DNA from: Fasciola hepatica
Taxonomy: Eukaryota; Platyhelminthes; Trematoda; Plagiorchiida; Fasciolidae
Direction: 5' to 3'
Assembly (NCBI GenBank): GCA_948099385.1
Contig: CANUEZ040000151.1
Coordinates: 2,612,001 to 2,676,000, forward strand
DNA: 64,000 bases
Position 1 is the stretch's first letter; every line of letters starts with the position of its first letter. Made by a program: the position numbers and the translations under genes. Of the stretch, positions 1 to 12,229 are shown piece by piece. A model generated the notes under the pieces. It worked only from the letters and a program-made list of their open reading frames with translations, was not told the DNA's origin and did no database searches.

Positions 1-2140
1 GTCTAGCTCTAATCTTGACCTGGGTTCTGGACAGTCACTAACGTTCTATCCGCTAGCGAGAATAGGTCGTCTATCAAATGATGCGTTACATCATACACTC
101 AAAAGATGTTACTTTGTCCCGGCGGCATCGAATTGGGATTATCACCGGACTACTCTGCTAATGTTAGTATCCTACTTGCTACCACCATTTTTGATTCGGT
201 TAGCTAGAATGCAGTACGGGGTACTGGTCTCATGTTCGGAGGTGCTTGCTCGAGAGCTTCAGTCCGTCGTTGAAAAACAATGCGTCAACCGTTCGGTGCA
301 GGGAGAAATGCACGCGTAGCCCAATAATGGTCTTCATTTTGGAGGTGACGATCAGAAAGGCAGTTTCGTACACACAATCATGATAATCAAGCCCAACAAG
401 GCAGTATTTATTTTCATGCTCAAAAATATAACCTTAGTTAACGGTTGCCAGTGGCCAGTAGGTATTTCTAGCGGTAACTGTTCAGCAACAGCGCTTTCGT
501 TAGCGGTCAGTCTGTTGAAGCCATCGCTTCATTCAAATCATTTCTCCTAACTAAAGTCGAGGCCAGTTTGGCGTAGATCTTTACGGCATAATCGTAACAC
601 GATACAAGTAACCCATCTCGCATGTATTTCGTTTCCTTCCCAAACGGGGACAAAAGCAATATATCATGTAAAACAGAACCAGATCTGTAGGTACTACTCA
701 CATCGGAAATAAACCAAACCTAAACATCAGACAGCCAAGAAGAAAGCCGTCCACATATCGACAACTTTTAGAAGAGACAATGTGGCGTCTATGGTAAGCG
801 GGCGGTTTAAAAACACTATCAGAACCATGAATGTTTTGGTTAAACTACGAGTTTTGTTCACTTCTTGATTAATTTTTCTTTTAAAGACTACGAACGAACC
901 CCTCACTGTTTACGCTAACGGAATGGCGCCTATGGAGCAAGTTGGGCCGAAGGGATAGCAAGTACACAACCCGAACGTATGCGGGAGCATCATCCGAGTT
1001 GTTTGAACAAAAAATTTGGGAAAAGTGAAGAAATAGTAATAACAGTCTAAATGATAGAATCAGAAAATTCGACCAATGTTAAGAAGGCTTTTCATCCTAT
1101 ATTCACTGTCGTACAAAGATCAGCAAACAATATCAAAGGTTGAACCTTATCCAGCCTCGAGTAGGTCGCGATTGTCCTGAAAAAACTCTTGCTATGTGTC
1201 TAGAAATAAAGTGTGACATTTCTTGTTGTGCCCATGCCGTCAACTAAAGATAAGGTGACGAAATCAGAAACCTCATGCAAGCCACATGGAAATTATCGAT
1301 TCAAACTGTCTTTCATGACATTGGCAGTACCGTAACCAGTCGGACGCGAAAGTATCACTTTTTGCTAATTTGATTATGAGTTTTCTTGTCGTCTTTTATT
1401 TCCTTAAAATATACAACATTTATCCTGTTGGGAAGCATTGAAAATAATATTGTTCACTTCTGACCGCTTTGATTTTCTGTTCGTTGTCCGTCAACTTTCG
1501 AAACAATTCATCAGAAATCCCATTGATAACCAATAGCACTAATAACAGTAAACTTTTGTAGATTCCGTTTTACCGCTGTTTCAAATGAAAACAAATTTCG
1601 CCGACATATTGGTCGACAGCTAGAATCACTTTACTTATGGCTTACTACTATTCGTGATTTCTGAACAACCGACATTCTGCTTCGGAGTAGAGCAAAACCT
1701 GCTAACAGGTCCGCAAAATTGATAAGGTCCCATCACAAGCCGCAATTACCCCTTGTACTTCAGGAAGCAGCGTTGGTATATTCTAGAACAGAGCTATTTA
1801 TATAGTAGTCAAACTTCATACAGACTTAATATTTGGACTGGATTACAATTCTTGTGGAAAGCTGTTTGCCTTTCCCATATATGAGCAACTTGTCTAGCTT
1901 AAAACGTCATCAGTTTTAAAAAGCATGGTTTTTTTTAGTCGTCAGTCCTCACGGGAGGTGTCATCTCGACTGATGGAAAAAACTATTCACCTCAAAACAA
2001 TGGACTTAGGAAATGGCAAGATGGGTGGTCGTTCGAATCTGTGTCAATATATAATCACTAGAAGCATAGGCATTGTGTGCACATCGAGATTTCTACTGTG
2101 ATTTTCACTTAATTCGGTTCAAAGTATACTTCAAAAACAA
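1..2140. other. Intergenic, nothing recognised
   Basis: There is no open frame longer than about 64 codons, no domain I recognise and no clear repeat structure. It could be old repeat debris or plain intergenic sequence. Confidence 0.6.
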
Positions 2141-2772
2141 CCACCACGCCGAGACTGCACCTTGACGTGGTGTGATGGCTTGCCCGCCTCTACGACACAA
2201 AGAGCTATACAGGATAGCTTCTTTTAACCGGAGATGCAATCATACCTAACAGGTCAATGGGTAGAGGTCAGACAGAGTTCAGTCTCCTAGTCCTCCAGGT
2301 TTGGAGTCGATTTCAGCTGGCAACTCAGTCGGCAAAATCAGTGGAAGAATAATTGATCCAATCAAATGAGCTTCCACTAAGGCATACCGCTGGATGGGTT
2401 CTTGTAAGAACTAACGGCTTTGGATGAGAACCCTAATCGTTCTCCCGCTTTGTGGCTGGACACCCTAGCAGTACCTGTCCAACATCTCCCGTGAACTGCA
2501 CGAATACAAAGAATTCCATACTGCATCAGTCGTCGCGCAGGCTAATCAGGACCGCGCTGCCCATTGTATCGAGCGGGGTGGGTAGTGATAAGTGTGCTAC
2601 TGCTCAGAGTTCCCTCTCTTTTATTCAACCTTTGTCTTCTGTCCCTAACCATCCCTCTTTGCTCCATCTATCCACCCATAATGCTCCCACTGATAACACG
2701 GTCGATACTCGCAACGATTCACTGTCAAATAGTATCGGGAATAATCCTCTGACTGGTAACTCACATTTGCTC

Positions 2773-3540
2773 AATCCTCGTCAGTCTCTGAATCTCGGCT
2801 CCTTCAATGTGCGTACACTCATGCAGCCCGGTCAGCAGGCGTGCCTAGCCCTCACAGTGACCTCTTTGAAGATTGATGTCCGCTGCCTCAGTGAAACGCG
2901 TATCTAGGATTTGAGCAGTGTGATTCAAATAACTGCCCCTAGTATCTCGTCGAAGTATTTTCTGCGCACTTCAGGAGACGGAGCAGAAAGAGCTGTGGGT
3001 CAGCATGGTGTAGGAATAGTCTTGACTGACAAGGCTGAGGCTGCCCTTTTAGACTGGATTCCTGTTAACAGTCGTTTATGTGCTGTGAGACTCCAAGGGT
3101 CAGTTGGTGTTCGAAAGGATGGTTGTGTTAAGCGCAATTTGTTTGTGATCTCGGCGTACGCCCCAACGGACTGCAGCTCAGACTTGCAGAAACATGAGTT
3201 CTATGATGAACTCACCACCCTTGTCCGCAGCAGTAAAGATTTTGACATTGTAGTGCCAGCAGGTGACTTCAATGCACAAGTTGGCAAACTCAGTGTGTCA
3301 GAAGCCTGTTTAGGTGGGCGCTGTGCCTCACGCGCTGAGAGTACAGATAACGGGGATAGGCTTCTCCAGTTTTGTGCAGACAATCGATTGTTCTTGTCTA
3401 GCACCAGCTCATGTCGCACAGCGACATGGCGCTCTAACTCTACAAGTACTTTGAGTCAAATTGATCATATCGCCGTGAGCTACCGGTGGCGCAGTTCTGT
3501 TCAGAACTGTACATCTTACTGGTCCATATACGTAGAGTAG
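2773..3540 (+). pseudogene. LINE endonuclease domain (degenerate)
   Basis: This is the exonuclease-endonuclease-phosphatase type nuclease that would nick the target site. Visible motifs in order: GSFNVRTL, LSETRI, ISAYAPTD, AGDFNAQVG (3257-3284) and QIDHIAVS (about 3457-3480). The Asn, Glu, Asp/Asn and Asp-His positions of the active site are mostly retained. Stops at 2905 and 3538 break it, so the element cannot make an intact protein. Confidence 0.85.
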
Positions 3541-3558
3541 GACCATGCATTAGTTTTA

Positions 3559-5034
3559 ATGCGATTATCGCTCCAGCTCCAGGGTCAATGTCGCAAACCG
3601 AAATCTCGGTTCGCTATGCAACGTTTGTGTGATCCAGAAGTACGCATCCGGTATGAGCAGAAGTTAGCACATGAGCTAGGATCTACGACGAACAGCAATG
3701 TAGATGAGCATTGGGCTTATATCAAACAGGCGATGCACTTTGCAGCAGGTTTTGCCTGTGGTCCTCGATCCGTTGACCATCAAAGACACTGGATCTCGCA
3801 AGAGTCGCCGAGTATAATGAAGCAAAAGCGTCAGCTCTCGAACCGTAAGGAGATGAATAAGATGCGGAGAAAGCTACAAAGGCAAATTACGAAAAGCCTT
3901 AAGAATGATCGCGAAAATTGGTGGGTCGAGGTAGCCGAAGAAATGGAAATAGCAGCTCCTTCAAGTAACAGTCAAAGACTGTTCAAACTTATTCGCTACA
4001 GCGGTGGACGGCGAACTCAGGTCAGTGAAACGATTTGGGATAGAAATGGAGGACCCATCCATAGCAAACAGCGAAGGCTTGACCGATGGGCCGAGTACTT
4101 CAGTGAACAGTTTAGCTGGCCACACGCTAGTGTGGTTACTGCCGTGTCAACAACTGTGACTCCTTGGGTGGTATCAATTGAGCCCCCATCGGAAGTAGAA
4201 GTAAAGTCATGTATTCGATTACTAAGGCGGGGTAAAGCGGCTGGTCCCGACGAACTTTCCCCACTCATTTTCAAACTGAGTGGAGATGCTTTGATAAAAT
4301 CACTTACCGTGTTGCTCCGTGACATTTGGAACGAGGAGCGTATTCCGTTAATATGGAGTAAGTCATTGATTGTTCCCATCTTCAAGAAGAGTATACACAA
4401 TGACTGCAGTAATCATCGTGGGATTAGCTTAATTCCCATAGTCTCCAAAGCACTCGCCTCGATTATGCTGCCACCTCTAACTTCCACTCGCGACAGGAAT
4501 GTCCGCGAACAGCAGGCTGGGTTCCGCCCAGGTCGAGGATGCATCGACCAGATTTTTACTCGTCGCCGACTACTTGAAACGCGTCACACGCACCGCCGAC
4601 CGACAATAATGGTTTTCTTAGACCTGAAAGAAGCCTTCGATTCATTTGGCCGAACATCGCTTTTCAGTGTTCTTCATCGAAAAGGTATGCCCCAGAAGTT
4701 AGTGAACCTACCGAGATCATTGAATTATCGTACTTCTGGACGCGTATGAGTTTACGGCGAACTATCCGGTCAGTTCGAAACGACCAATGGTGTTTGACAG
4801 GGATGTCCTATGTCTCCAATCCTGTTCAACTTCTTCAAGGATGAAATAATGGAGAGTGCGATGCAAAATCTTCAGGATGTAGGCGTCGAACTAGGAAATA
4901 GTGGAAAGCCGTGTGACCTAGATTACGCAGACGATGTTGTCTGTTTGTTTGAATCCACGGAACACGCTCAACGTGCACTAGCTAGACTTGGGAGGGCTGT
5001 AGCTCCATTCGGCATACGCTTTGCACCTTCATAG
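3559..5034 (+). pseudogene. LINE reverse transcriptase domain (degenerate)
   Basis: The reverse transcriptase fingers and palm are readable. Motifs include AAGPDELSP, NHRGISLIPIVSKALA, AGFRPGRGCIDQIF (4516-4557), VFLDLKEAFDS (catalytic Asp, about 4612-4644), QGCPMSPILFNF and the catalytic YADD at 4924-4935. The catalytic residues survive, but TGA codons at 4747 and 4795 and a TAG at 5032 interrupt it. The two TGA codons sit where related elements have Arg, consistent with CGA-to-TGA decay. Confidence 0.9.
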
Positions 5035-5949
5035 TGTAACGTGATGTTACAGGACTGGACGTCAACAATTCCGAGGTTGATGCTCAATGGGGAGTTGCTG
5101 GCTATTGTGGACCAGTTCACTTACCTCGGATGTGGCTAGACGACCGATAGGAGCACAGTAGTGGAGGTGAGCACGCGGATGCCCAAAGCTTGAGAGGCGT
5201 ACCTGATATTTCGCTGAAGTTGGAAGGTCGTGTATACTGTGCCGCAGTGCGTTCAGTTTCATTGTATGGTTGCCAGACTTGTAGTCTGCTTGTGGAAGAT
5301 ATCCGTCATCTTGAGGTTTTCCACCACCGACGTTTACGTAGTATCGCTAGGATTGGGTGAGATAGCCGAGTGAGCAATGATGAGGTCAGAAATCGAGTAC
5401 TGGTTACTAATTCGGAGAACGTTTCGTTACAGCGCATCCAGATTAGTAGACTTCATTGGTTAGGGTACGTGTTACGTATGGCAAACACACGTCTACCATA
5501 CCGTGTCCTATTCTCCTTTCCTCCTCAGGAGTGGAAGAGACCACATGGAGGTCAACAGATAACGTGGCAACGAAGAAAGAGAAAATGTAAAGCGAACTTG
5601 GGAAAAGTAGGTGCTTCACGTCTTTGTGGTTTGGGTCCAAAAGATCCGTCTACCAGTTGGCTGGAGACACTGAAGGATATGGCAGCGAACCGCGAACAGT
5701 GGCGATCGTGTTGTCACTTTCTGTCGAATCAGAATGTCTGATCGGTGTACGTTTGTACAGTGAGACTGTGTATTCCGTGTGTTGGCTACTAGGGCGTTCT
5801 TTCCTTTTCCCACCCATGTAGGTCCACTCCCTGTCCTGTCGAAAAAACAATCAAAGCGCCGGGTCACCTTTTTTCGGTTCACGGGGACTTTTATGAAACA
5901 CTGGTAGGGAGCTGCAAGTCTTTCGTGTGATTTTGACGACCTCGAACGT

Positions 5950-7560
5950 GGAGCTCTACTTTGTACGTGTTACAATAGAGGGAAGAAATATTTCAGTATA
6001 GTAATCTCTACTGGAAGCTTCTTTAGTGCATACAGTCGAGAACAGTGAGGTTTGGTTAGTGAATTCCCAGGTAAATGAACTTTTCGTGCGAAGTGATTTT
6101 GGCCACAGAACGCTGGTTTATGCACCATGGCAAGCATCGCTCCACTGAGTGTCGATAGCTTCAGTTGGGTTATACAACACCACTCGGGACGAATCTGTCT
6201 GGTCAACTTTTGACCTGAAGCAATTAGGTTTCACACAGTAAGAGAATGTGGTAGTTTTACGTCTTTGCGTCATCCCAGTGGGTCGCGTTGTCGATTTTAA
6301 TAGCCAAATGGGCGTATGTTCTGTCACTTTTTGAGCCAAGCAGCGATCCCTTCTGCCACTGTGCAAGTCAAAGCAGTGGTAAGTGAACTGGTAGATCACA
6401 TGTTATTCATCGGGATCAGCAAGACAGTTTGAATAAGTTCGAAAATGTAACCCGGTATTTCGTCTGTAGTAAAAGCGAACGCGCTTCTGAGTATTTGCCT
6501 TGGGTCTGATTTACGGTTTAAACGTATCCGATAAATAAATGGCTACCCGTGAAAGCCAAATGGGTAGAAGGTTGATTATTCTCAAACGTAATTCTTCCCT
6601 CTCAAGCAAATGTTGACTCCAGGTGTTCTCCTTATAACCATCGACTAAAACTTTCTACTTATGAAAGCTTCTTTATTTACACCTTTTCTTCAGGACAAAT
6701 CTGCTGTACCTTGTTGAAGAGAATTTTGGCTAATCTGTGTATTTAAGCCACTGATTCGTATTTACATAATTCTAGCCAAGGTTCTTCACTCCAGTTTATC
6801 TTACGGCGAATTCTAAGCTGCGAAATTTCATCCGAACGTCCGGTCGGAAGAGTATCTAAAAACGATAAGCTGTTATCACAGTAAGCTTACCGTGAACTGC
6901 GCTAAAAATGCTGAAAAATGAAATAAAAGTTCATATCCAGAAATACAATGAAAAAACCGCCCAGATATCGTCTATAAAGGGGGAACTGAGAAGTATCATC
7001 ACCGAGCTAATTTTTCATCATCCCCGGAAGTATATCTTCCAAGGTCGAATCCAGAGGACTTTCCATGGCTACATCATCAATCTGTTTACAGGCTTTTCTT
7101 TAGTAGGATCAGCTGAACGGGAATTATTTCAAGGGGACAAAATCACACACGAAGCTCCTGTCGCAAGGAGAAGTACAGATGGAGACGAGTGACGTGGTAT
7201 CTACTGATACAAATAACATTTCAAATTCATGCTCCACGGAGAAGAAGCTGAAGGAATTTTTGGTCATAATATATCCCACTTTTAAAAGCGCTTGTCCAGC
7301 CGAGCAGCAATTCCATCGAAATCATCCGCTCATCACAATTTTAGGGAATTTGTTAAAATAGTAGTAAACGTTCAAGAAAGACTTGTTCCTAGTGTGCGTT
7401 GCAAACTGACGATGGAATTCAGTTGAGTTTTCAGTTTTCTTGTTGAGTTCCTCATGTTCTTTAGCTGAGGTATAACGTTTGTCCTCATATTCTGATAGTG
7501 AAAGAGCTTTCTCGAATACGGGACTCATTATGATGCTTCCCATGTGAGATATGGAGTGCC
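5950..7560 (-). mobile_element. Penelope-like element remnant (RT motif plus GIY-YIG-type endonuclease)
   Basis: Read on the minus strand, the RT signature KQIDDVAMESPLDSTLEDI appears at 7098-7035. This matches the Penelope RT consensus of a GVAMGSPLGP core with two Gly lost. It is followed about 650 bp later by an endonuclease-like segment (6399-6118) with GRRDRCLAQKVTEHTP, the degenerate form of the GRT-R-L-R-EH motif of Penelope C-terminal nucleases. Frame changes and stops are frequent, and the distance between the two domains is shorter than usual, suggesting an internal deletion. The open frame at 7322-7543 may be the RT N-terminal part, but I am unsure. The hammerhead at 9036-9086 on the same strand lies upstream, as expected for the element's pseudo-LTR. 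Confidence 0.75.
6118..6399 (-). pseudogene. Penelope GIY-YIG-type endonuclease fragment
   Basis: The 93-codon frame starts MIYQFTYHCFDLHSGRRDRCL and continues with EHTPIWLLKSTTRPTGMTQ, RSKVDQTDSSRVVLYN and EAIDTQWSDACHG. The family reads Y-x-C-x-C-x-x-Y-V-G-R-T, then Arg, then a Glu-His pair, a Gly-His, and a Phe. Here the second Cys and the YVG part are changed to CFDLHSG, so the catalytic Tyr is probably lost. Confidence 0.7.
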
Positions 7561-9030
7561 TGTAGCCCAGTATTCTGTGCTAGAATGGCAACCCATCAAT
7601 AAAATGGTATCACTCCTGAAACCTATAAATACCCCAGACACGGAAACAACAAATAAGATCCAATGGTTCATTTCCAAAACGCAAGAAACTCGATTATTTA
7701 TGAAAGACCTTATATACTTTATTAAAAGTCAACGTACCCCTATTTTTTCGTGCGACTGTTACAGAATGAACTAATTCACACAACCCTTTTAAACCTGAAA
7801 AGTAGACATGTAATCTTGCCATTGTATAGGTGTTAATCACATACTTTTTCCCGTTTTACACTAATTCTTCTCATATAGGTTTCTGTAATCTATCCCCAAT
7901 TTATAGATACTGTGTTACGAGTTCACAAAGTGATTCATCATTGTGTGTGTTAACAATCAATGGCGGAAGAACAAGTATTGTCACAAATCATTCAGTTTTC
8001 AGAATTTGGATCCAACCGAACCGCAGCCGATAACTAAAACGCAAGCAAGCACGTAACCAAGCAAGTAAGTGAATGAGCAAGCAAGTGACATAGCTGAACT
8101 GCATGTGGTTTCACAAGCAAACAAGTCAACTGATACATAGAAAGGAAGATCAGCCCATACTGTCCTCACTGAAGCATGACCAAAGATGAATACCAAGCAA
8201 GTGTATATCCACGAGTGAAGGGGGTACGGATGGGTTGTCCGCGTCTAGTCGAGGGGCTCTGATGATGTCACCTCAACTGGTGATCAAACATTTGCCACCT
8301 AAATACTAAGCTCAGCGATCACCAACCAATACAAATTTTAGAGTTTCCCTCGTGCACATTAAGACACTGTAGCAGTGTATATCCATCGAGCCACAACTTA
8401 GACGAACTTGTTGGCAAGTCACTCTCCGTCACCATCAGCCGAGCTACCTGTTCCACGGCCTGTACACGAACGTCCCAGGTACGAAATTTCAAAGAGTCTT
8501 CTCGCAACCACAAACGTCTATGATGTTCTGTTAGACTGTTTCAAAAGCAGTCAAGCTTCAGCAGAATAATTTTGAATTTCCGGAGAAACAAGTGTATCAC
8601 ACATGGACGCATTTTCATTTTAGATATCAATGATTTTGGGACTAAACGAACAAATTTGAAACTTGTTTTTGTTAAGGAAATGTATACCGGTGGTTTCTTT
8701 TTTTATTTTTCTTTATGACAAACTAATCACGAAAAACGCATGGGTTGGTGTTTACAACAAGTACAGCAGATGACAACACCAAGAACTACAACTACCGCAG
8801 TTTTCCACTTCTCTTCAATGTAAAAGCAGATCATTTGGTCCATTCTGCTAACTTTCTAATAATAGAACATTCCCTCAGCTTTTCACAACATCTGCCAACG
8901 AGAAGCATTCATTTTAACTTTGTCTATTTCATTGAATCTAGTTTTAAAATCATTATTCTTCTAAGCAAATTGAAACCCAGATAAACTCTCGCAGTGTGTA
9001 TTATTATTTTGTATCTGAATTACGGGAAAA
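7560..9030. other. Possible 5' part of the Penelope remnant; no readable gene
   Basis: The stretch lies between the Penelope RT remnant and the hammerhead at 9.04 kb. It includes a degenerate CAAG/AAGC-rich stretch (about 8036-8110) and a partial copy of the foldback unit (8240-8325). Open frames are short and unrecognised. It could be the decayed N-terminal part and pseudo-LTR of the element. Confidence 0.4.
8240..8325. repeat. Foldback-unit copy, partial (related to 14341 and 15041 repeats)
   Basis: The segment contains CTGATGATGTCACC, then GGTGATCAAACATTTGCC, CCTAAATACTAAG and CTCAGCGATCACCAACC. The same order of blocks is found in the repeats at 14341-14467 and 15041-15174. Short complementary ends (GGTTG and CAACC) flank it. 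Confidence 0.6.
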
Positions 9031-9035
9031 ATTTC

Positions 9036-9086
9036 ACCGGAAGCATACGACCGGTTTCGCCGTTGTTGCCTGTCATCAGGTATGCT
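9036..9086 (-). ncRNA. Penelope-type hammerhead ribozyme, core bases intact, stem II damaged
   Basis: On the minus strand, GCATAC (9085-9080) precedes the core CTGATGA (9079-9073). Then come a 14-nt stem-loop II region with loop CAACAA, GAAA (9058-9055), the self-complementary stem III ACCGGT, C17, and GTATGC (9048-9043), which pairs perfectly with GCATAC to form stem I. This is the minimal short-stem-III hammerhead known from Penelope-like elements. The cleavage site would fall between 9049 and 9048. Stem II is the weak point: only the loop-closing pair forms, so self-cleavage would be slow or absent. The flank (GGACAGGAGAGTAC upstream, CTTCCGGTGAAATTTT downstream) resembles that of the other Penelope hammerheads here. 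Confidence 0.75.
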
Positions 9087-9109
9087 TACTCTGTACTCTC
9101 CTGTCCAAC

Positions 9110-10160
9110 CATTCCTATACTTGAGCAATCCACTGTCCATTTACAGCTGCAATCTCATTTGAATCGTGTGCAGCATGCATGGACGATGAGTCCATTTATG
9201 GAATCACACGTGTGTCCTTGTTCTTAAAGTTAGCCGTGTTAACCGGCGAAATAAATTTAGAAGAATCCCCTTGTGATTCTAAAAATAGACCCACCATCCA
9301 TCCACGCTCCATCCGATCCACATGAGATTACAGCTGTAGATGACCTCGGTTTATGAGAACGGATATATAACACATTTAGCCAGATGCAAGCATTCTGTCT
9401 ACCCTTGGTGACTGCAACTGTGAAACATGTCAGTTTATAAATGAAAAGCATCGATAAGTCGTATTTGAATACTTAACGCCAGTTAAGGTGAGTAGTTTGT
9501 AGGTTGCGAGATCTTTTGACTTGATCGACATGGCTTCGTTAAATAGCAAACAGCACTACACACCGGTTGCGTAATCTCACTGAATGTAGGGCCGATTCGA
9601 TGGCCTGCTTAAAAATGAGCTTCAGAATTGCTGGTGCCGGATTTCCAGATGAAGTTCGTCTTGCACAGTGCAACCAAAACATTCAGTACAAACCATTTTG
9701 AGATTTGATGAGCCATTCTCTTGGCCAAGTATAGTTCTGCTCTGAGTAGGCATCTGTCACTGTAACTGCAAAACGGCTATCAAACTGAATATGAGACCTG
9801 AATCCCCCAGCTGAAAGCAATATGCTCAACTGGACGGTAACTTAATCAGCCCAAAGCAGAGTTTAATTGACGACCAGCATGGTTACCTATCTGATAATCC
9901 TTGGAGGGAGGAAATAAAATGGCTTTCTTTCATTCAACTTCCCTGGCTTTAGCCGTCCAGTCCCACACTAATTTCTAATTTTCCGCTGTTTAAGGTATGC
10001 ACTATAACATGCATAAACAACCTCACTTTAAGGTCGCGATAGACAGAAGTGAGTGAAATTATTACATCTAACAAGACGTATCCTGTTTTGGTCTTGATAA
10101 ACCGGTTCGAACAGGTTAGGAGCCTGCAGATTTACTGGTACAAAGTGAAGATGAATATCA
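9110..10160. other. No gene recognised
   Basis: Only short frames are present and I recognise no domain or clear repeat in this stretch. Confidence 0.5.
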
Positions 10161-10164
10161 GCCA

Positions 10165-10325
10165 GTTGTAGGGTCAAGGGAGGACCACGGCAGCTAAAGA
10201 GCACACAAAAATTGTTTTTGGGCACTCAGAGGCGGCGGCGGGGGGGGGGGGGTTGCGTGGGCGGATGCCCAAAAACAATTTGTGTGTTCTCTTAAGCTGT
10301 CCTGGCCCTCACTGCACCCTACAAC
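10165..10325. repeat. Foldback repeat with poly-G loop
   Basis: Arms 10165-10224 and 10266-10325 are inverted copies (60 bp, 51 matches by my count). The arm next to the loop reads TGCCCAAAAACAATTT on the right side. The 41-bp loop contains GGCGGCGGC running into 13 consecutive G (10240-10252). Assembly error at the G-run is possible, but the arms differ enough to be a genuine old inverted duplication. Confidence 0.85.
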
Positions 10326-10329
10326 AGGC

Positions 10330-12185
10330 CATAGACGAGATGAGTACTGACATAATACGTGAAAATTAACCCACATCTGGTTCTGTTCAAAGCCTGGATT
10401 AAAACTGTTTTCTCTCCTTTGTTTATGTCAACCTTTAGTTTCTATCGCTCCCTAATTTTCTAACTGATTCGATTCCTTAACTTACCGTAATATATTGCTA
10501 TGTAATGGCATGAATATCAGTCACTTAAAAGGAGCTTGTTTGCCTATCTGTTTACTCAAAATGTTCTCAGTGGGAAAAATCTGACAAAGGATGAATACTC
10601 TCAAATCTTTGATGCAGTTACTGAGCAGTGTCTTCTTCCTTTGACCAATTACATTCCAGCAAAATAAACACCTTTTTCGCATTTCGTGCTTTTCGTTTGT
10701 CTTTGCACACCTTCACCTTGGTACAGAATTAGTTATTAAACTCGGCTGTTCTTCCTTGAGTCCTATGTTTAGTCAGCCGTACTATAAATTTTCCGCATTT
10801 TTATAATCCTATATATAATCCTAGAACCTAGAACCGCGAAATGCGTGACCAATATCAGTCGGGCCCACATTATATTTCTTGATCTCTTGTGATTACCGTC
10901 AACTGACAAGATCATAATTATAGCCAAATAAGTAGGAACATGAATTTTTATGAGTTATGTTGCTATTATGGTAGCAGCTGACCAGCACCGGGCAGATAAG
11001 GCCAAAATCAACCCAAACTAATGTTGTTCAACCAATTTTTCGTTCGCTTTTGAAAGGGACCGCGAATTCAAAACAATAAATAAATAAATATTAACTCCTT
11101 TTTTATTCAGTCTTTGTTGATAACACACGTCCAGTTGGTTCTACTGAAGGATGTTCATTCTCATGACATTGGATTGGTATGAGTAAAATCAAGCACCACC
11201 TTAAGCAAAAGTGCTATTTTTGGTTGTATATTCATTAGCTTTTGAAGAATAACGGGATTTTTCCCGGTGAAACTCTGAAAGGCATCAAGGTTCGAAAACA
11301 GTAATCCGGCTGATTTTTTTTTATCATAGAGGACAAACCACGGCATGACTTTCTGCCGACCAATGGTCATCAGCCGACAATTTTGAGTTCATTCATCTGG
11401 GTAACGAACTAACAATCCAGATGTACGAGGTTCTAAACTCGCCATGACCGGTCATATTTGGTAGCAGACAGCAATCCGCTGTCCTTCGACTTTTAACTAG
11501 ACATGGAATATAGCAGTCTTATATGGTTCCCAGATTTGAAGTTTATGGTTGGCCTTCCTTATTTTTGATACGCCTTGTTTCCGGGTCCCTCATGCGCATG
11601 CTAGTAGTAATACTACTACTAGTAATATAGCATGGTATTACCATTGGAACTTTTCATACCTCCTGACGAGATTTGAGCCCCATTGCAGGCTAAGTCCCGA
11701 AAGCTCCTTTCGGCTGTTCAGAGCTGGAAACTTGTAATAGATCACAGATTATGTATGCAATCAAGCAGCGGAAAAGATAAGCGAGTTATTCTATCCTTTT
11801 TGCTAGGTGTGAGCTTAGCAACCAGTCTATGGATCCAAGGCCTATTTTCACTTCGCATTCGAAAAATAGATCGTTTGTGAAAAAAAAGATGAGAGAGAGG
11901 TTTCATTTTAATGCTCTTGTAAGAAAGCAGAATCAGAACGCTGCTGAAGTCTTCCAAATGGAAACGCTTTACTAGGGCATAGTGAAGTAAATAGGATTTA
12001 TGTATACTTTTATCCCCGTTAGTAATGAAATTACTGCTTGTAGCCTCTTATGATGGCGAAATGTCTGTGCAGGTCTACTGCAGATTAACAGACTTTGTAC
12101 CCCGTCCACCGACCTAACTCACAAGCCTTAAGTAAAACGTTCCGGTTGGACCAGATCGCATTTTGTGAAATCCGGCCACAATATG
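10330..12185. other. No gene; scattered repeat traces
   Basis: A copy of the 21.5-kb foldback arm sequence occurs at about 10485-10545 (GTAATATATTG, ATGGCATGAATATCAGTCAC, GAGCTTGTTTGCC). A short AAAT run lies at about 11078-11090 and a small palindrome CTAGTAGTA/TACTACTACTAG at about 11601-11622. No coding region is recognised. Confidence 0.5.
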
Positions 12186-12187
12186 TC

Positions 12188-12189
<2 letters not shown>

Positions 12190-12227
<38 letters not shown>
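12190..12227. repeat. (TG)n microsatellite
   Basis: About 19 uninterrupted TG units. Confidence 0.97.
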
Positions 12228-12228
<1 letters not shown>

Positions 12229-12229
12229 C

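Larger units (their letters stand above)
2440..5741 (+). mobile_element. RTE-like non-LTR retrotransposon (LINE), nearly full-length but inactive
   Basis: A single ancestral reading frame encodes an endonuclease followed by a reverse transcriptase and a C-terminal region, the layout of RTE-clade LINEs. The copy is broken by in-frame stops (2905-2907, 3538-3540, 4747-4749, 4795-4797, 5032-5034, 5137-5139, 5191-5193) and a frameshift near 5200. The C-terminal part continues in another frame to a stop at 5739-5741 (RLHWLGYVLRM, WLETLKDMAANREQWRSCC). A GC-richer leader from about 2140 may be its 5' UTR. The 3' end and target-site duplications were not located. Clade assignment rests on the NVRTL and LSETR motifs and the overall layout; a CR1-like assignment is the alternative. 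Confidence 0.9.
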
